Below the pieces are notes generated by a model. It was given only the letters and a program-made list of their open reading frames with translations, searched no databases and was not told the DNA's origin. From Pseudomonadota bacterium (lineage in GTDB: Bacteria; Pseudomonadota; Alphaproteobacteria; Rhizobiales; Rhizobiaceae): a stretch of 12,806 bases of DNA. Where the stretch lies: the NCBI GenBank assembly GCA_023444445.1, contig JAEXMK010000220.1:1-12806 (forward strand), written 5' to 3'. Position 1 is the stretch's first letter, and each line of letters begins with the position of its first letter. Of this stretch, positions 7,339 to 12,689 are shown piece after piece. The position numbers and the translations under genes are program-made.

Positions 7339-8440
7339 AAGCATTGAAATCAGGAATCTTTACAAGATCTTCGGCAGGCATCCCGAGAAATACCTCGAAG
7401 CGGTGCGTAAAGGCATGGACAAGGTCGAACTGAACGACAGGCACAACCACGTTCTTGGCCTCAACAACATCAACATCACCATGCCGGGCGGCAAGATCAC
7501 CGTCGTCATGGGGCTGTCCGGCTCCGGCAAATCGACACTGATCCGCCACATCAACCGGCTGATAGACCCGACAGCCGGCGAGGTTCTCTATGACGGCGAG
7601 GACATTTGCGGCATGAGCACCTCGGCGCTCCGGAAATTCCGCCGCCACAAGACGGCGATGGTGTTCCAGAAATTCGGCCTTCTGCCACACCGCACCGTGC
7701 TCGAAAACAGCGTCTACGGCCTCGATATCCAGGGCGTGCCACGCAAGCAAAGCGAGGAAAAGGGCCGCTACTGGCTGGAGCGTGTCGGCCTTGCCGGTTA
7801 CGAGGATTATTATCCGAACCAGCTTTCCGGCGGCATGCAGCAGCGTGTCGGTCTTGCCCGGGCGCTCGCCAATGACGCCGATATTCTCCTGATGGACGAG
7901 GCCTATTCGGCGCTCGATCCGCTGATCCGTGTGGATATGCAGACCATGCTGCTCGATCTGCAACAGGAGTTGAAGAAGACCGTGGTGTTCATCACCCATG
8001 ATCTCGACGAGGCTTTGCGGCTCGGCGACCATATCGCCATTCTGAAAGACGGCGAAGTGGTGCAGCAGGGCGACGGCCAGAGCATCATCCTTTCGCCGGC
8101 CGATGGCTATGTCACCGACTTTGTGCGCGACGTCAATCGTGGCCGCGTGTTGCAGGCAAACACTGTCATGGGGCCGCTAGAAAGTCGCCCGGAAGGCATG
8201 CCCGTGCCGGAAACCGCAACGCTGGAAACCATTGCCCGCGACATGTCGGAAGCCAACGAGACTCAGGCCCATGTGGTGGACGAGGATGGCAAGCCTGTCG
8301 GCAGCATCGGGCTTGATACGCTGGTGGCTGCGATGGTGACGCCCGCGCCGCAGGAAGCGGCTGCGACGGTCGATGTTGTGGAAAAGGAGCCGGAGGCCGT
8401 GCGGCAAGCGGCGGCACCTGCGGAGAAGGAGACGGCGTGA
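7331..8440 (+). CDS. ATP-binding subunit of choline/betaine-type ABC importer (ProV family)
   Basis: A 369-residue cytoplasmic ATPase that energises the importer. All nucleotide-binding motifs are intact: Walker A GLSGSGKST at 61-69, Q-loop VFQKF with Q113, signature LSGGMQQR at 165-172, Walker B ILLMDEAYSALDP with catalytic E190, and H-loop FITHD with H223. The segment LYKIFGRHPEKYLEAVRKG near the N-terminus is typical of the ProV/OpuAA group. After the ATPase core (about 1-270) there is what looks like one CBS-like repeat (about 285-335, with HVVDEDGKPVGSIGLDTLV), fewer than the pair usual in OpuA-type subunits, and then an Ala/Glu-rich tail (338-369). The ATG at 7331 lies inside the permease gene, overlapping by 8 bases. 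Confidence 0.9.
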   Translation: MAKSIEIRNLYKIFGRHPEKYLEAVRKGMDKVELNDRHNHVLGLNNINITMPGGKITVVMGLSGSGKSTLIRHINRLIDPTAGEVLYDGEDICGMSTSALRKFRRHKTAMVFQKFGLLPHRTVLENSVYGLDIQGVPRKQSEEKGRYWLERVGLAGYEDYYPNQLSGGMQQRVGLARALANDADILLMDEAYSALDPLIRVDMQTMLLDLQQELKKTVVFITHDLDEALRLGDHIAILKDGEVVQQGDGQSIILSPADGYVTDFVRDVNRGRVLQANTVMGPLESRPEGMPVPETATLETIARDMSEANETQAHVVDEDGKPVGSIGLDTLVAAMVTPAPQEAAATVDVVEKEPEAVRQAAAPAEKETA

Positions 8441-8470
8441 TCTGCCTGCTTACCCTCTAGCACCTCTGTC

Positions 8471-8556
8471 CCTCATCCTCGGGCTTGTCCCGAGGATCCA
8501 AACACGTCGAGATGACCAAGACGTCGCAGATCCTCGGGACAAGCCCGAAGATGACC
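8471..8556. repeat. REP-type inverted pair with CTTGT loop, after the ABC operon
   Basis: Two 26-base arms (8473-8498 and 8529-8554) are inverted copies with one mismatch, separated by 30 bases. Each arm is itself a hairpin: CCTCGGG-CTTGT-CCCGAGG at 8477-8495, and CCTCGGG-ACAAG-CCCGAAG at 8532-8550. It starts about 30 bases after the ATPase stop codon and may serve as the operon's 3' boundary, although no T run follows. Confidence 0.85.
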
Positions 8557-8781
8557 TTGGCACATCTGGTGCGGTCCACCTTAAATCTGACCGCGCACGG
8601 TTCACTCACGTCCGGGGGGCTCATTCGCCAATCCACGGCCCGCCTCCGCCCCAAATGCAAAAACGAAGCACCACTTCGCCTGATGTCAACCCTTCCCCGT
8701 CGCTGCAGCGCAGCAAGCGCAAGTTTCGGACAAGTCGCCGCCGTTAACCATTCGTTAACTTTTGAACGCGGAATCACCGAC
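8557..8781. other. Intergenic region upstream of the CtrA-box gene
   Basis: About 225 bases without a credible gene. The only feature I can support is the CtrA-like box at 8744-8759. A frame open from 8485 through this stretch runs across the REP element and shows no protein-like character before 8782. Confidence 0.5.
8744..8759 (+). promoter_or_regulatory. CtrA-binding box (TTAA-N7-TTAAC)
   Basis: TTAA, seven bases (CCATTCG), then TTAAC is an exact match to the full consensus for CtrA, the alphaproteobacterial cell-cycle response regulator. It ends 22 bases before the ATG at 8782. In activated promoters this box overlaps the -35 region, which would place transcription start almost at the ATG. 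Alternatively it represses a promoter at the same place. Confidence 0.6.
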
Positions 8782-9069
8782 ATGCAGATCGAAAGCAATA
8801 TTGGCGGATATAACTATCAGGGTCGCATCCGCGACATCGAAAAAGCTGGCAGTGCGCAAAGCGCGCCGGAAGAGCAGACCGTGAAGCGCGGCCCGGGCAA
8901 CCCCACCGTTTCCAGCACCATTCTTTCCAAGTCGCTGGCCAATGTGCTGTGGGCTGTCGGTAATGGCAGCGCACCCGCCCGTCAGGATACGCCTGCGGCT
9001 TCCGCCGAAGACACGGCGGACGCGCAGGTCGAATGGGTGCGAAGCGCCTATTCGGAATATACCGAATAG
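8782..9069 (+). CDS. Hypothetical protein, 95 residues, possibly CtrA-regulated
   Basis: I do not recognise this protein. It begins MQIESNIGGYNYQGRIRDIEK, has one predicted helix with hydrophobic character (VSSTILSKSLANVLWAVG, 43-60), and is otherwise polar and probably flexible, ending in SAYSEYTE. There is no signal peptide, Cys or clear domain. The ATG at 8782 is the only Met in the frame here; the ribosome binding site is weak (GCGGA, 9 bases upstream). An exact CtrA box lies just upstream. It converges on dmeF with only 10 bases between stop codons and no visible terminator, so overlapping 3' transcripts are likely. Coding status rests on the Tyr/Gly-patterned N-terminus, clean composition and the placed regulatory box; moderate confidence. 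Confidence 0.55.
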   Translation: MQIESNIGGYNYQGRIRDIEKAGSAQSAPEEQTVKRGPGNPTVSSTILSKSLANVLWAVGNGSAPARQDTPAASAEDTADAQVEWVRSAYSEYTE

Positions 9070-9079
9070 GCGAGTCCGA

Positions 9080-10075
9080 TCAGGCCCTTGCCGGGCTCAC
9101 TTCCACCGTCACATGCGAGAGTTCATGTATGGCGGCAAGTTTCTGCTTATAAAATGCCGGCGCTTTCGGCGCCTGCGAATGGATCGCCACGATGGCCGCG
9201 TGGTGGCCGGGGCCTACCTGCCAGACATGCAGGTCGGTGATGCGGTCTTCTTCCGTTTCCACGGTTTCACGGATTTCCTGCGGCAGGTCGTCCGCCAGCG
9301 GCACCGCATCGACAAGCGTCGTTGCCGTGGAGCGAATGAGCCCCCATGACCAGCGGGCGATGACCAGACCGCCGACGATTCCCATCAGCGGGTCGAGAAA
9401 GTTCCAGCCGTTCCACTTTCCGAGCAGCAGCGCGACGATCGCAAGGACCGAGGTCAGCGCATCCGCCAGCACATGCAGATAGGCGGCGCGCAGATTATTG
9501 TCCCGCCCGCCTTTTGCACCATGCTCCGCATGCGAACCGTGATCGTGATGGGCATGTGAACCGTGGGCGTGGCCATGCCCGTGTCCATGCCCATGCCCAT
9601 GATCGTGGTGATGTTCATCCTTCAACAGCAGGGCGCTGACGAGATTGACCGCAAGACCGATGACAGCGACGAGAATCGCCTGGTTGAAATCGATTTCGAC
9701 GGGGCTGATGAGGCGCATGCCGCTTTCGACGGCAATCAGCAGCGCCACGACCGCAAGCACGACAGCGCTGGCAAAACCGGCGAGATCGCCGAACTTGCCG
9801 GTACCGAAGCTGAAGCGCGGATTGCGCGCCTCGCGCCTTGCATAGAGATAAGCGAGCGCCGAAATCAGCATCGCGCCCGCATGGGTGGACATATGCCATC
9901 CGTCCGCCGTCAGCGCCATGGAGCCGAACCAGTGTCCGGCGACGATCTCCGCCACCATCATGACGGTGGTCAATGCGATGACCATCCAGACGCGCCTTTC
10001 ATTGCGCTCATGATTCTGGCCGAGATAAATATGGTGGTGCTCCGCCGTGGCGAAAGGTTCGTAAGTCGTCGTCAT
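9080..10075 (-). CDS. dmeF: Cation diffusion facilitator DmeF, cobalt/nickel efflux
   Basis: A 331-residue inner-membrane cation diffusion facilitator that exports divalent metals, chiefly Co and Ni in characterised DmeF, by proton antiport. It has six predicted membrane segments, with TM2 carrying TADGWHMSTH (D58, H61, H65) and TM5 carrying HVLAD (H201, D205). The TM2 motif has His where zinc-type CDFs such as ZitB have the second Asp, a DmeF-type trait. The N-terminus has a His cluster (HHH at 13-15, H22). A cytoplasmic loop between TM4 and TM5 (about 155-185) contains 16 His in Gly-His repeats, a likely metal buffer. A C-terminal cytoplasmic domain (about 255-331) follows. The ATG at 10075 has GAGAGGA about 9 bases upstream. 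It is the second gene of dmeRF, 73 bases after dmeR. Confidence 0.92.
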   Translation of the reverse strand: MTTTYEPFATAEHHHIYLGQNHERNERRVWMVIALTTVMMVAEIVAGHWFGSMALTADGWHMSTHAGAMLISALAYLYARREARNPRFSFGTGKFGDLAGFASAVVLAVVALLIAVESGMRLISPVEIDFNQAILVAVIGLAVNLVSALLLKDEHHHDHGHGHGHGHGHAHGSHAHHDHGSHAEHGAKGGRDNNLRAAYLHVLADALTSVLAIVALLLGKWNGWNFLDPLMGIVGGLVIARWSWGLIRSTATTLVDAVPLADDLPQEIRETVETEEDRITDLHVWQVGPGHHAAIVAIHSQAPKAPAFYKQKLAAIHELSHVTVEVSPARA

Positions 10076-10112
10076 GTCGCTAATCCTCTCAACTCAACCC
10101 GTCTTTCAACTC

Positions 10113-10139
10113 TGCCGGCCTCTCTTCATTCCGCCGGCA
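10113..10139 (-). other. Weak inverted repeat in the dmeR-dmeF gap
   Basis: TGCCGGC at 10113-10119 and GCCGGCA at 10133-10139 are a perfect 7-bp inverted repeat with a 13-base loop. It could moderate dmeF expression or mRNA processing, but it has no T run and may be incidental. Confidence 0.3.
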
Positions 10140-10148
10140 TGCACCGAT

Positions 10149-10421
10149 TCACCGGATGTAGGTCTTCAGCACCTGGGCCAGCTCTTCCGCCGCCCGCGCC
10201 CGCTCATCTTCATTTTCAGCATGCACGACATGTTCGTGCAGATGCTCCTGCATCACCTCTCCCGTCAGGCCTGAAAGCGCGCCGCGCACCGAAGCGAGCA
10301 ATTGCAGCACCTCGCCGCAGGGCTTGGCATCATCAAGCGCACGCTCCACCGCCTCCATCTGCCCTTTCAGGCGGCGGATGCGGGCAAGCAGCTTGTCCTT
10401 GTTGCGGATCGTATGGGACAT
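10149..10421 (-). CDS. dmeR: Metal-sensing repressor DmeR (RcnR/CsoR/FrmR family)
   Basis: A 90-residue all-helical cytosolic repressor of the RcnR/CsoR family, expected to bind the dmeRF operator and release it on Ni or Co. The family N-terminus is seen: MSHTIRNKDKLLARIRRLKGQMEAVERAL. Candidate metal ligands are H3, C35 (in DDAKPCGEVLQLL), H60 and H64 (in EHLHEHVVHA), matching the His-Cys-His-His set of RcnR-type sensors. The ATG at 10421 is chosen because GAGG lies 6 bases upstream and the residues before it do not resemble the family. It is the first gene of the dmeRF operon and lies 10 bases from its operator. The size is normal for the family. Confidence 0.9.
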   Translation of the reverse strand: MSHTIRNKDKLLARIRRLKGQMEAVERALDDAKPCGEVLQLLASVRGALSGLTGEVMQEHLHEHVVHAENEDERARAAEELAQVLKTYIR

Positions 10422-10430
10422 GAGCACCTC

Positions 10431-10456
10431 ATATACTATAGGGGGGTATAGTATAT
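10431..10456. promoter_or_regulatory. DmeR operator (10-bp arms around G6/C6)
   Basis: A perfect inverted repeat ATATACTATA - G6 - TATAGTATAT (10431-10440, 10441-10446, 10447-10456). RcnR-type repressors recognise AT-rich or TACT-type arms flanking a run of six G or C, and the DmeR box described in Agrobacterium is, as I recall, of this form. The site covers the -10 region of dmeR. Confidence 0.85.
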
Positions 10457-10476
10457 TGCTGTTATTTTTTGCGCAA
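10448..10476 (-). promoter_or_regulatory. Predicted dmeRF promoter overlapping the operator
   Basis: On the minus strand TTGCGC (10476-10471), 17 bases, then TACTAT (10453-10448) gives a sigma70-like promoter whose -10 lies inside the right operator arm, so bound DmeR would block it. Confidence 0.6.
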
Positions 10477-10550
10477 GGCGAGCATGACGCAATCTTCGCG
10501 AATGTTTCGGACCTTAAAAATGGTCCATCAGAACTAGGGGACTCACAGTC

Positions 10551-10898
10551 ATGACGACTATCGCACCAACCAGCAGCATCAATTTCGCCTCTCCCGTCCG
10601 CGGCATCGCGCCTGCGCATAACCGGGAGAGCCAGTCAACCACCGAGGCTTTGCAGGAGCTGACTCGGGCGGCCCATCGCGCCATTTCGGTGGCAGGCAAT
10701 GTCGCCACCACCGTCGCTCCGCTCGCCGGTGCCTCCGCGAGCCTGGCTGCTGCTCTCTGGAACATGGACAGCGGCGCCTCCGCCTCCACTGGCGCCAATG
10801 CTGAGGTGGCCGCTTCCGCCCAGCCGGATATGGCAAGCCTCGAATCGCAGATTCTGAAGGCACTGGCCCAGGCGCTTGGCGTCAGCGACGCCGCTTAA
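10551..10898 (+). CDS. Hypothetical Ala-rich protein, divergent from dmeR
   Basis: I do not recognise this 115-residue protein. It is rich in Ala, Ser and Thr, with no Cys and no signal peptide. A probable helix is TEALQELTRAAHRAISVAG (31-49), then a hydrophobic low-complexity stretch VATTVAPLAGASASLAAALW (51-70), a Gly/Ser/Ala linker, and a C-terminal helix MASLESQILKALAQALGV (94-111). The pattern of two amphipathic helices suggests self-association or membrane contact, but no function can be assigned. The ATG at 10551 has AGGGG 10 bases upstream. It shares a 129-base upstream region with dmeR, so it might respond to the same metals. The MerR gene follows on the same strand 60 bases later. 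GGACC/GGTCC at 10509-10526 is a small dyad in its leader. Confidence 0.6.
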   Translation: MTTIAPTSSINFASPVRGIAPAHNRESQSTTEALQELTRAAHRAISVAGNVATTVAPLAGASASLAAALWNMDSGASASTGANAEVAASAQPDMASLESQILKALAQALGVSDAA

Positions 10899-10923
10899 AG
10901 CCATTGAACCGGGGACGGAAAAG

Positions 10924-10950
10924 CCATATCTCTAGAGACTGGAGATATGG
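10924..10950. promoter_or_regulatory. MerR-type dyad operator for the downstream regulator
   Basis: CCATATCTC (10924-10932) and GAGATATGG (10942-10950) form a perfect 9-bp inverted repeat with a 9-base spacer. A TTGAAC at 10904-10909 lies upstream as a possible -35. The length and symmetry fit a MerR-family operator and suggest autoregulation. It overlaps an in-frame ATG at 10947, which argues that translation starts at 10959 instead. Confidence 0.65.
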
Positions 10951-10958
10951 AGAAAGCC

Positions 10959-11372
10959 ATGCTGTCCATCGGTGAACTGTCGAAACGCACCGGCGTCAAG
11001 GTGCCGACGATCCGCTATTACGAGCAGATGGGCCTCATCCGCGAGGCGGATCGTTCGGATGGCAACCAGCGCCGTTACGAAAAATCTGACCTCGAAAGGC
11101 TGGCCTTCATCCGCCATGCGCGCGATCTCGGCCTGAACATCGAGGCCATCCGTGAGCTGCTCGCGCTCAGCCAGCACCGGCAGATGCCCTGCGAGGGTGC
11201 TGATCGCATCGCCGCCGAGCATCTTGCCCATGTGCGCGAGAAGATTGCCAGCCTGAAGAAGCTGGAACACGAGCTGGAACGCATCGTCTCCCATTGCCAC
11301 GGCCATTCGATCGAGGATTGTTATGTCATCCGCGCGCTTTCCAACCATGGCATGTGCGAGGGCGAGCATTGA
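10959..11372 (+). CDS. MerR-family heavy-metal-responsive transcriptional regulator
   Basis: A 137-residue cytosolic regulator: winged helix-turn-helix (about 1-70, with MLSIGELSKRTGVKVPTIRYYE and DGNQRRY), dimerisation helix (about 80-112) and a C-terminal metal loop. Likely ligands are C78 at the head of the dimer helix, C113, H114, H116 and C121 in SHCHGHSIEDC, and C133 with H137 at the end. A Cys at position 78 marks sensors of divalent ions (ZntR/CadR/PbrR/MerR type); monovalent sensors such as CueR have Ser there. The exact metal is unclear. The ATG at 10959 is chosen over 10947 because GGAG (10949-10952) sits 6 bases upstream and the earlier ATG lies within the operator. No cognate P-type ATPase is adjacent, so its target may be elsewhere or may be a neighbour here. 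Confidence 0.85.
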   Translation: MLSIGELSKRTGVKVPTIRYYEQMGLIREADRSDGNQRRYEKSDLERLAFIRHARDLGLNIEAIRELLALSQHRQMPCEGADRIAAEHLAHVREKIASLKKLEHELERIVSHCHGHSIEDCYVIRALSNHGMCEGEH

Positions 11373-11386
11373 GCCGACAACCGGGC

Positions 11387-11416
11387 TTGACAGATGACGG
11401 ATTCGGGCGCATTGCA
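11387..11416 (+). promoter_or_regulatory. Candidate promoter of the attenuator-GNAT-DJ-1 operon
   Basis: TTGACA at 11387-11392 is an exact -35 hexamer. With 18 bases of spacing the -10 would be ATTGCA (11411-11416), a poor match. The -35 lies at -36 relative to the leader ATG at 11423, so transcription may begin at or next to that ATG, giving a leaderless mRNA as described for the Sinorhizobium trp leader. Confidence 0.45.
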
Positions 11417-11422
11417 TCTCTC

Positions 11423-11476
11423 ATGATCAACGAACGCGCACCCATCTCCTGCTCGTACTTTTGGGCCTTCCTTTAA
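11423..11476 (+). CDS. 17-residue leader peptide of a transcription attenuator
   Basis: The short frame MINERAPISCSYFWAFL ends one base before the antiterminator region. It has no clear Shine-Dalgarno, so it may be leaderless. Its last codons are Ser, Tyr, Phe, Trp, Ala, Phe, Leu, so shortage of charged aromatic tRNAs, or an inhibitor that stalls ribosomes there, would leave the next RNA segment free. GCCTT at 11465-11469 can pair with AGGGC at 11476-11480. A ribosome stalled on the Tyr-Phe-Trp codons would cover the first of these. Reading it as a real peptide rests on its fixed position ahead of a terminator/antiterminator; I do not know this leader from the literature. Confidence 0.6.
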   Translation: MINERAPISCSYFWAFL

Positions 11477-11477
11477 G

Positions 11478-11512
11478 GGCGGCTCGACAGATCATATTGT
11501 CAACAAGCCGCC
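11478..11512 (+). promoter_or_regulatory. Antiterminator stem of the attenuator
   Basis: GGCGGCT (11478-11484) pairs perfectly with AGCCGCC (11506-11512), enclosing a small GACA/TGTC hairpin (11486-11489, 11498-11501). This pairing uses the same AGCCGCC that forms the left side of the terminator, so the two structures exclude each other. Confidence 0.65.
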
Positions 11513-11534
11513 GTCAGGCGGCTTTGTTGTTTTC
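11505..11534 (+). terminator. Rho-independent terminator (attenuator) before the GNAT gene
   Basis: AAGCCGCC (11505-11512), loop GTCA, GGCGGCTT (11517-11524): a perfect 8-bp stem followed by the T-rich TGTTGTTTT. It ends about 40 bases before the GNAT ATG, so it can stop transcription into that operon. It could also end transcripts from the MerR gene. Confidence 0.85.
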
Positions 11535-11575
11535 AAACGTCCTGACGGCACCGATAAGACCAAAGGACCGAAAAA

Positions 11576-12064
11576 ATGACCGAAGATAGCTCCCTCACAT
11601 TGGAAAGACCGCCCGTCGTCATCATTCGCGGCGCGCGCAAGACCGATCTGCCCGAACTCAATGAAATGATCACGCTGCTTGCCTCCTACCATGGCGATGC
11701 GGCGGCGATCACGCCGGCTAAGCTTGAGCGCGACCTGTTCGGCGCCCTGCCCTGGGTGCATGGTCTCGTCGCCGAAGCCGATGGTGCTCTGATCGGCTAC
11801 GCGCTGCTTCTGCCGCTCTACAGGGCGCAGGAAGGCCGGCGCGGGCTGGAGCTGCATCATCTCTTCGTGCGTGACGGTCATCGCGGCCATGGCACCGGCC
11901 AGCATCTGGTTTCCCGCGCTCGCGATATCGCCAAGCGTCTCGGCTGCGACTATCTTTCCGTCAGCGCCACGACGGGCAATGTCGCGGCGCATCGTTTCTA
12001 CGAAAACATGGATTTCGCGCCGCGTCCGGTTACCGGCATGCGCTACATGCAGTCCATCGCCTGA
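11576..12064 (+). CDS. GNAT-family N-acetyltransferase
   Basis: A 162-residue cytosolic acetyl-CoA-dependent acetyltransferase with one GNAT domain (about 15-160). Motif A is clear: LELHHLFVRDGHRGHGTGQHL, with R103-G-H-G-T-G108 as the pyrophosphate loop. Motif B is NVAAHRFYENMDF (135-147), where Y142 could be the general acid. By eye the layout resembles the diamine/thialysine acetyltransferase (SSAT-like) branch, but the substrate could also be another amine, an amino acid or an antibiotic; uncertain. The ATG at 11576 has AAGGA 8 bases upstream. It follows the attenuator and precedes the DJ-1 gene by 21 bases, so the pair is probably one operon under translation-sensitive control. Confidence 0.85.
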   Translation: MTEDSSLTLERPPVVIIRGARKTDLPELNEMITLLASYHGDAAAITPAKLERDLFGALPWVHGLVAEADGALIGYALLLPLYRAQEGRRGLELHHLFVRDGHRGHGTGQHLVSRARDIAKRLGCDYLSVSATTGNVAAHRFYENMDFAPRPVTGMRYMQSIA

Positions 12065-12085
12065 TTAAAAACCACGGAGACGGCC

Positions 12086-12652
12086 ATGACACGGATCGCC
12101 ATTGCGCTCGCACAGGATTTTGCGGACTGGGAGCCGGCGCTGCTCACTGCGGCGGCACGCAGCTATCTCGGCGTCGAGATCGTTTATGCGACCCCGGACG
12201 GGCGGCCGGTAACGTCGATGGGCGGGCTGAATGTAACACCGGATACATCCTATGATGCGCTCGATCCTGATAACATCGATGCGCTCGTCATTCCCGGCGG
12301 TCTCAGCTGGGAAAAGGGAACGGCTGTCGAACTTGGCGGGCTGGTGCAGCGCTTTCGCGAAAAGGACCGGCTGGTTGCCGGTATCTGTGCGGCGGCAAGC
12401 GCGCTGGCGGGAACTGGTATCCTGAACGATGTTGCCCATACCGGCAATTCGCTCGCCTCACACAAGGCCTATCCGGCCTATCGTGGCGATGGTCTTTATC
12501 GCGACCAGCCGAACGCGGTCAGCGATGGCGGCATCATCACTGCACCTGGCAGCGCGCCGGTGAGTTTTGCTGTGGAAATTCTGAAAAGCCTCGGCCTCTT
12601 TGGTCCGGAAGCTGAAGCGGAACTTCAGGTTTTTGCGGCGGAGCATCGGTAA
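12086..12652 (+). CDS. DJ-1/PfpI family (class I glutamine amidotransferase-like) protein
   Basis: A 188-residue cytosolic protein of the DJ-1/ThiJ/PfpI superfamily. The nucleophile elbow AGICAAASAL places C101 at the turn, with E16 near the N-terminus as the conserved partner acid and PGG at 70-72 after the third strand. This branch looks closest to the YdeA-type amidotransferase-like members, whose activity is often unknown. Stress protection, carbonyl or glyoxal detoxification and chaperone roles are reported across the family, but none can be assigned here. The ATG at 12086 has GGAG 6 bases upstream. It is the second gene of the attenuated operon, which suggests a shared role with the acetyltransferase, and it is followed by a paired palindrome. 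Confidence 0.85.
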   Translation: MTRIAIALAQDFADWEPALLTAAARSYLGVEIVYATPDGRPVTSMGGLNVTPDTSYDALDPDNIDALVIPGGLSWEKGTAVELGGLVQRFREKDRLVAGICAAASALAGTGILNDVAHTGNSLASHKAYPAYRGDGLYRDQPNAVSDGGIITAPGSAPVSFAVEILKSLGLFGPEAEAELQVFAAEHR

Positions 12653-12689
12653 GGCGGACGCTGATATTACAGGTCGCCTAAGCCCCCAC

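Noticed and set aside
10149..10619. Longer version of dmeR starting at 10619
   Set aside because: It would read through the operator and promoter, and the extra residues do not resemble the family. The ATG at 10421 has a good ribosome binding site.
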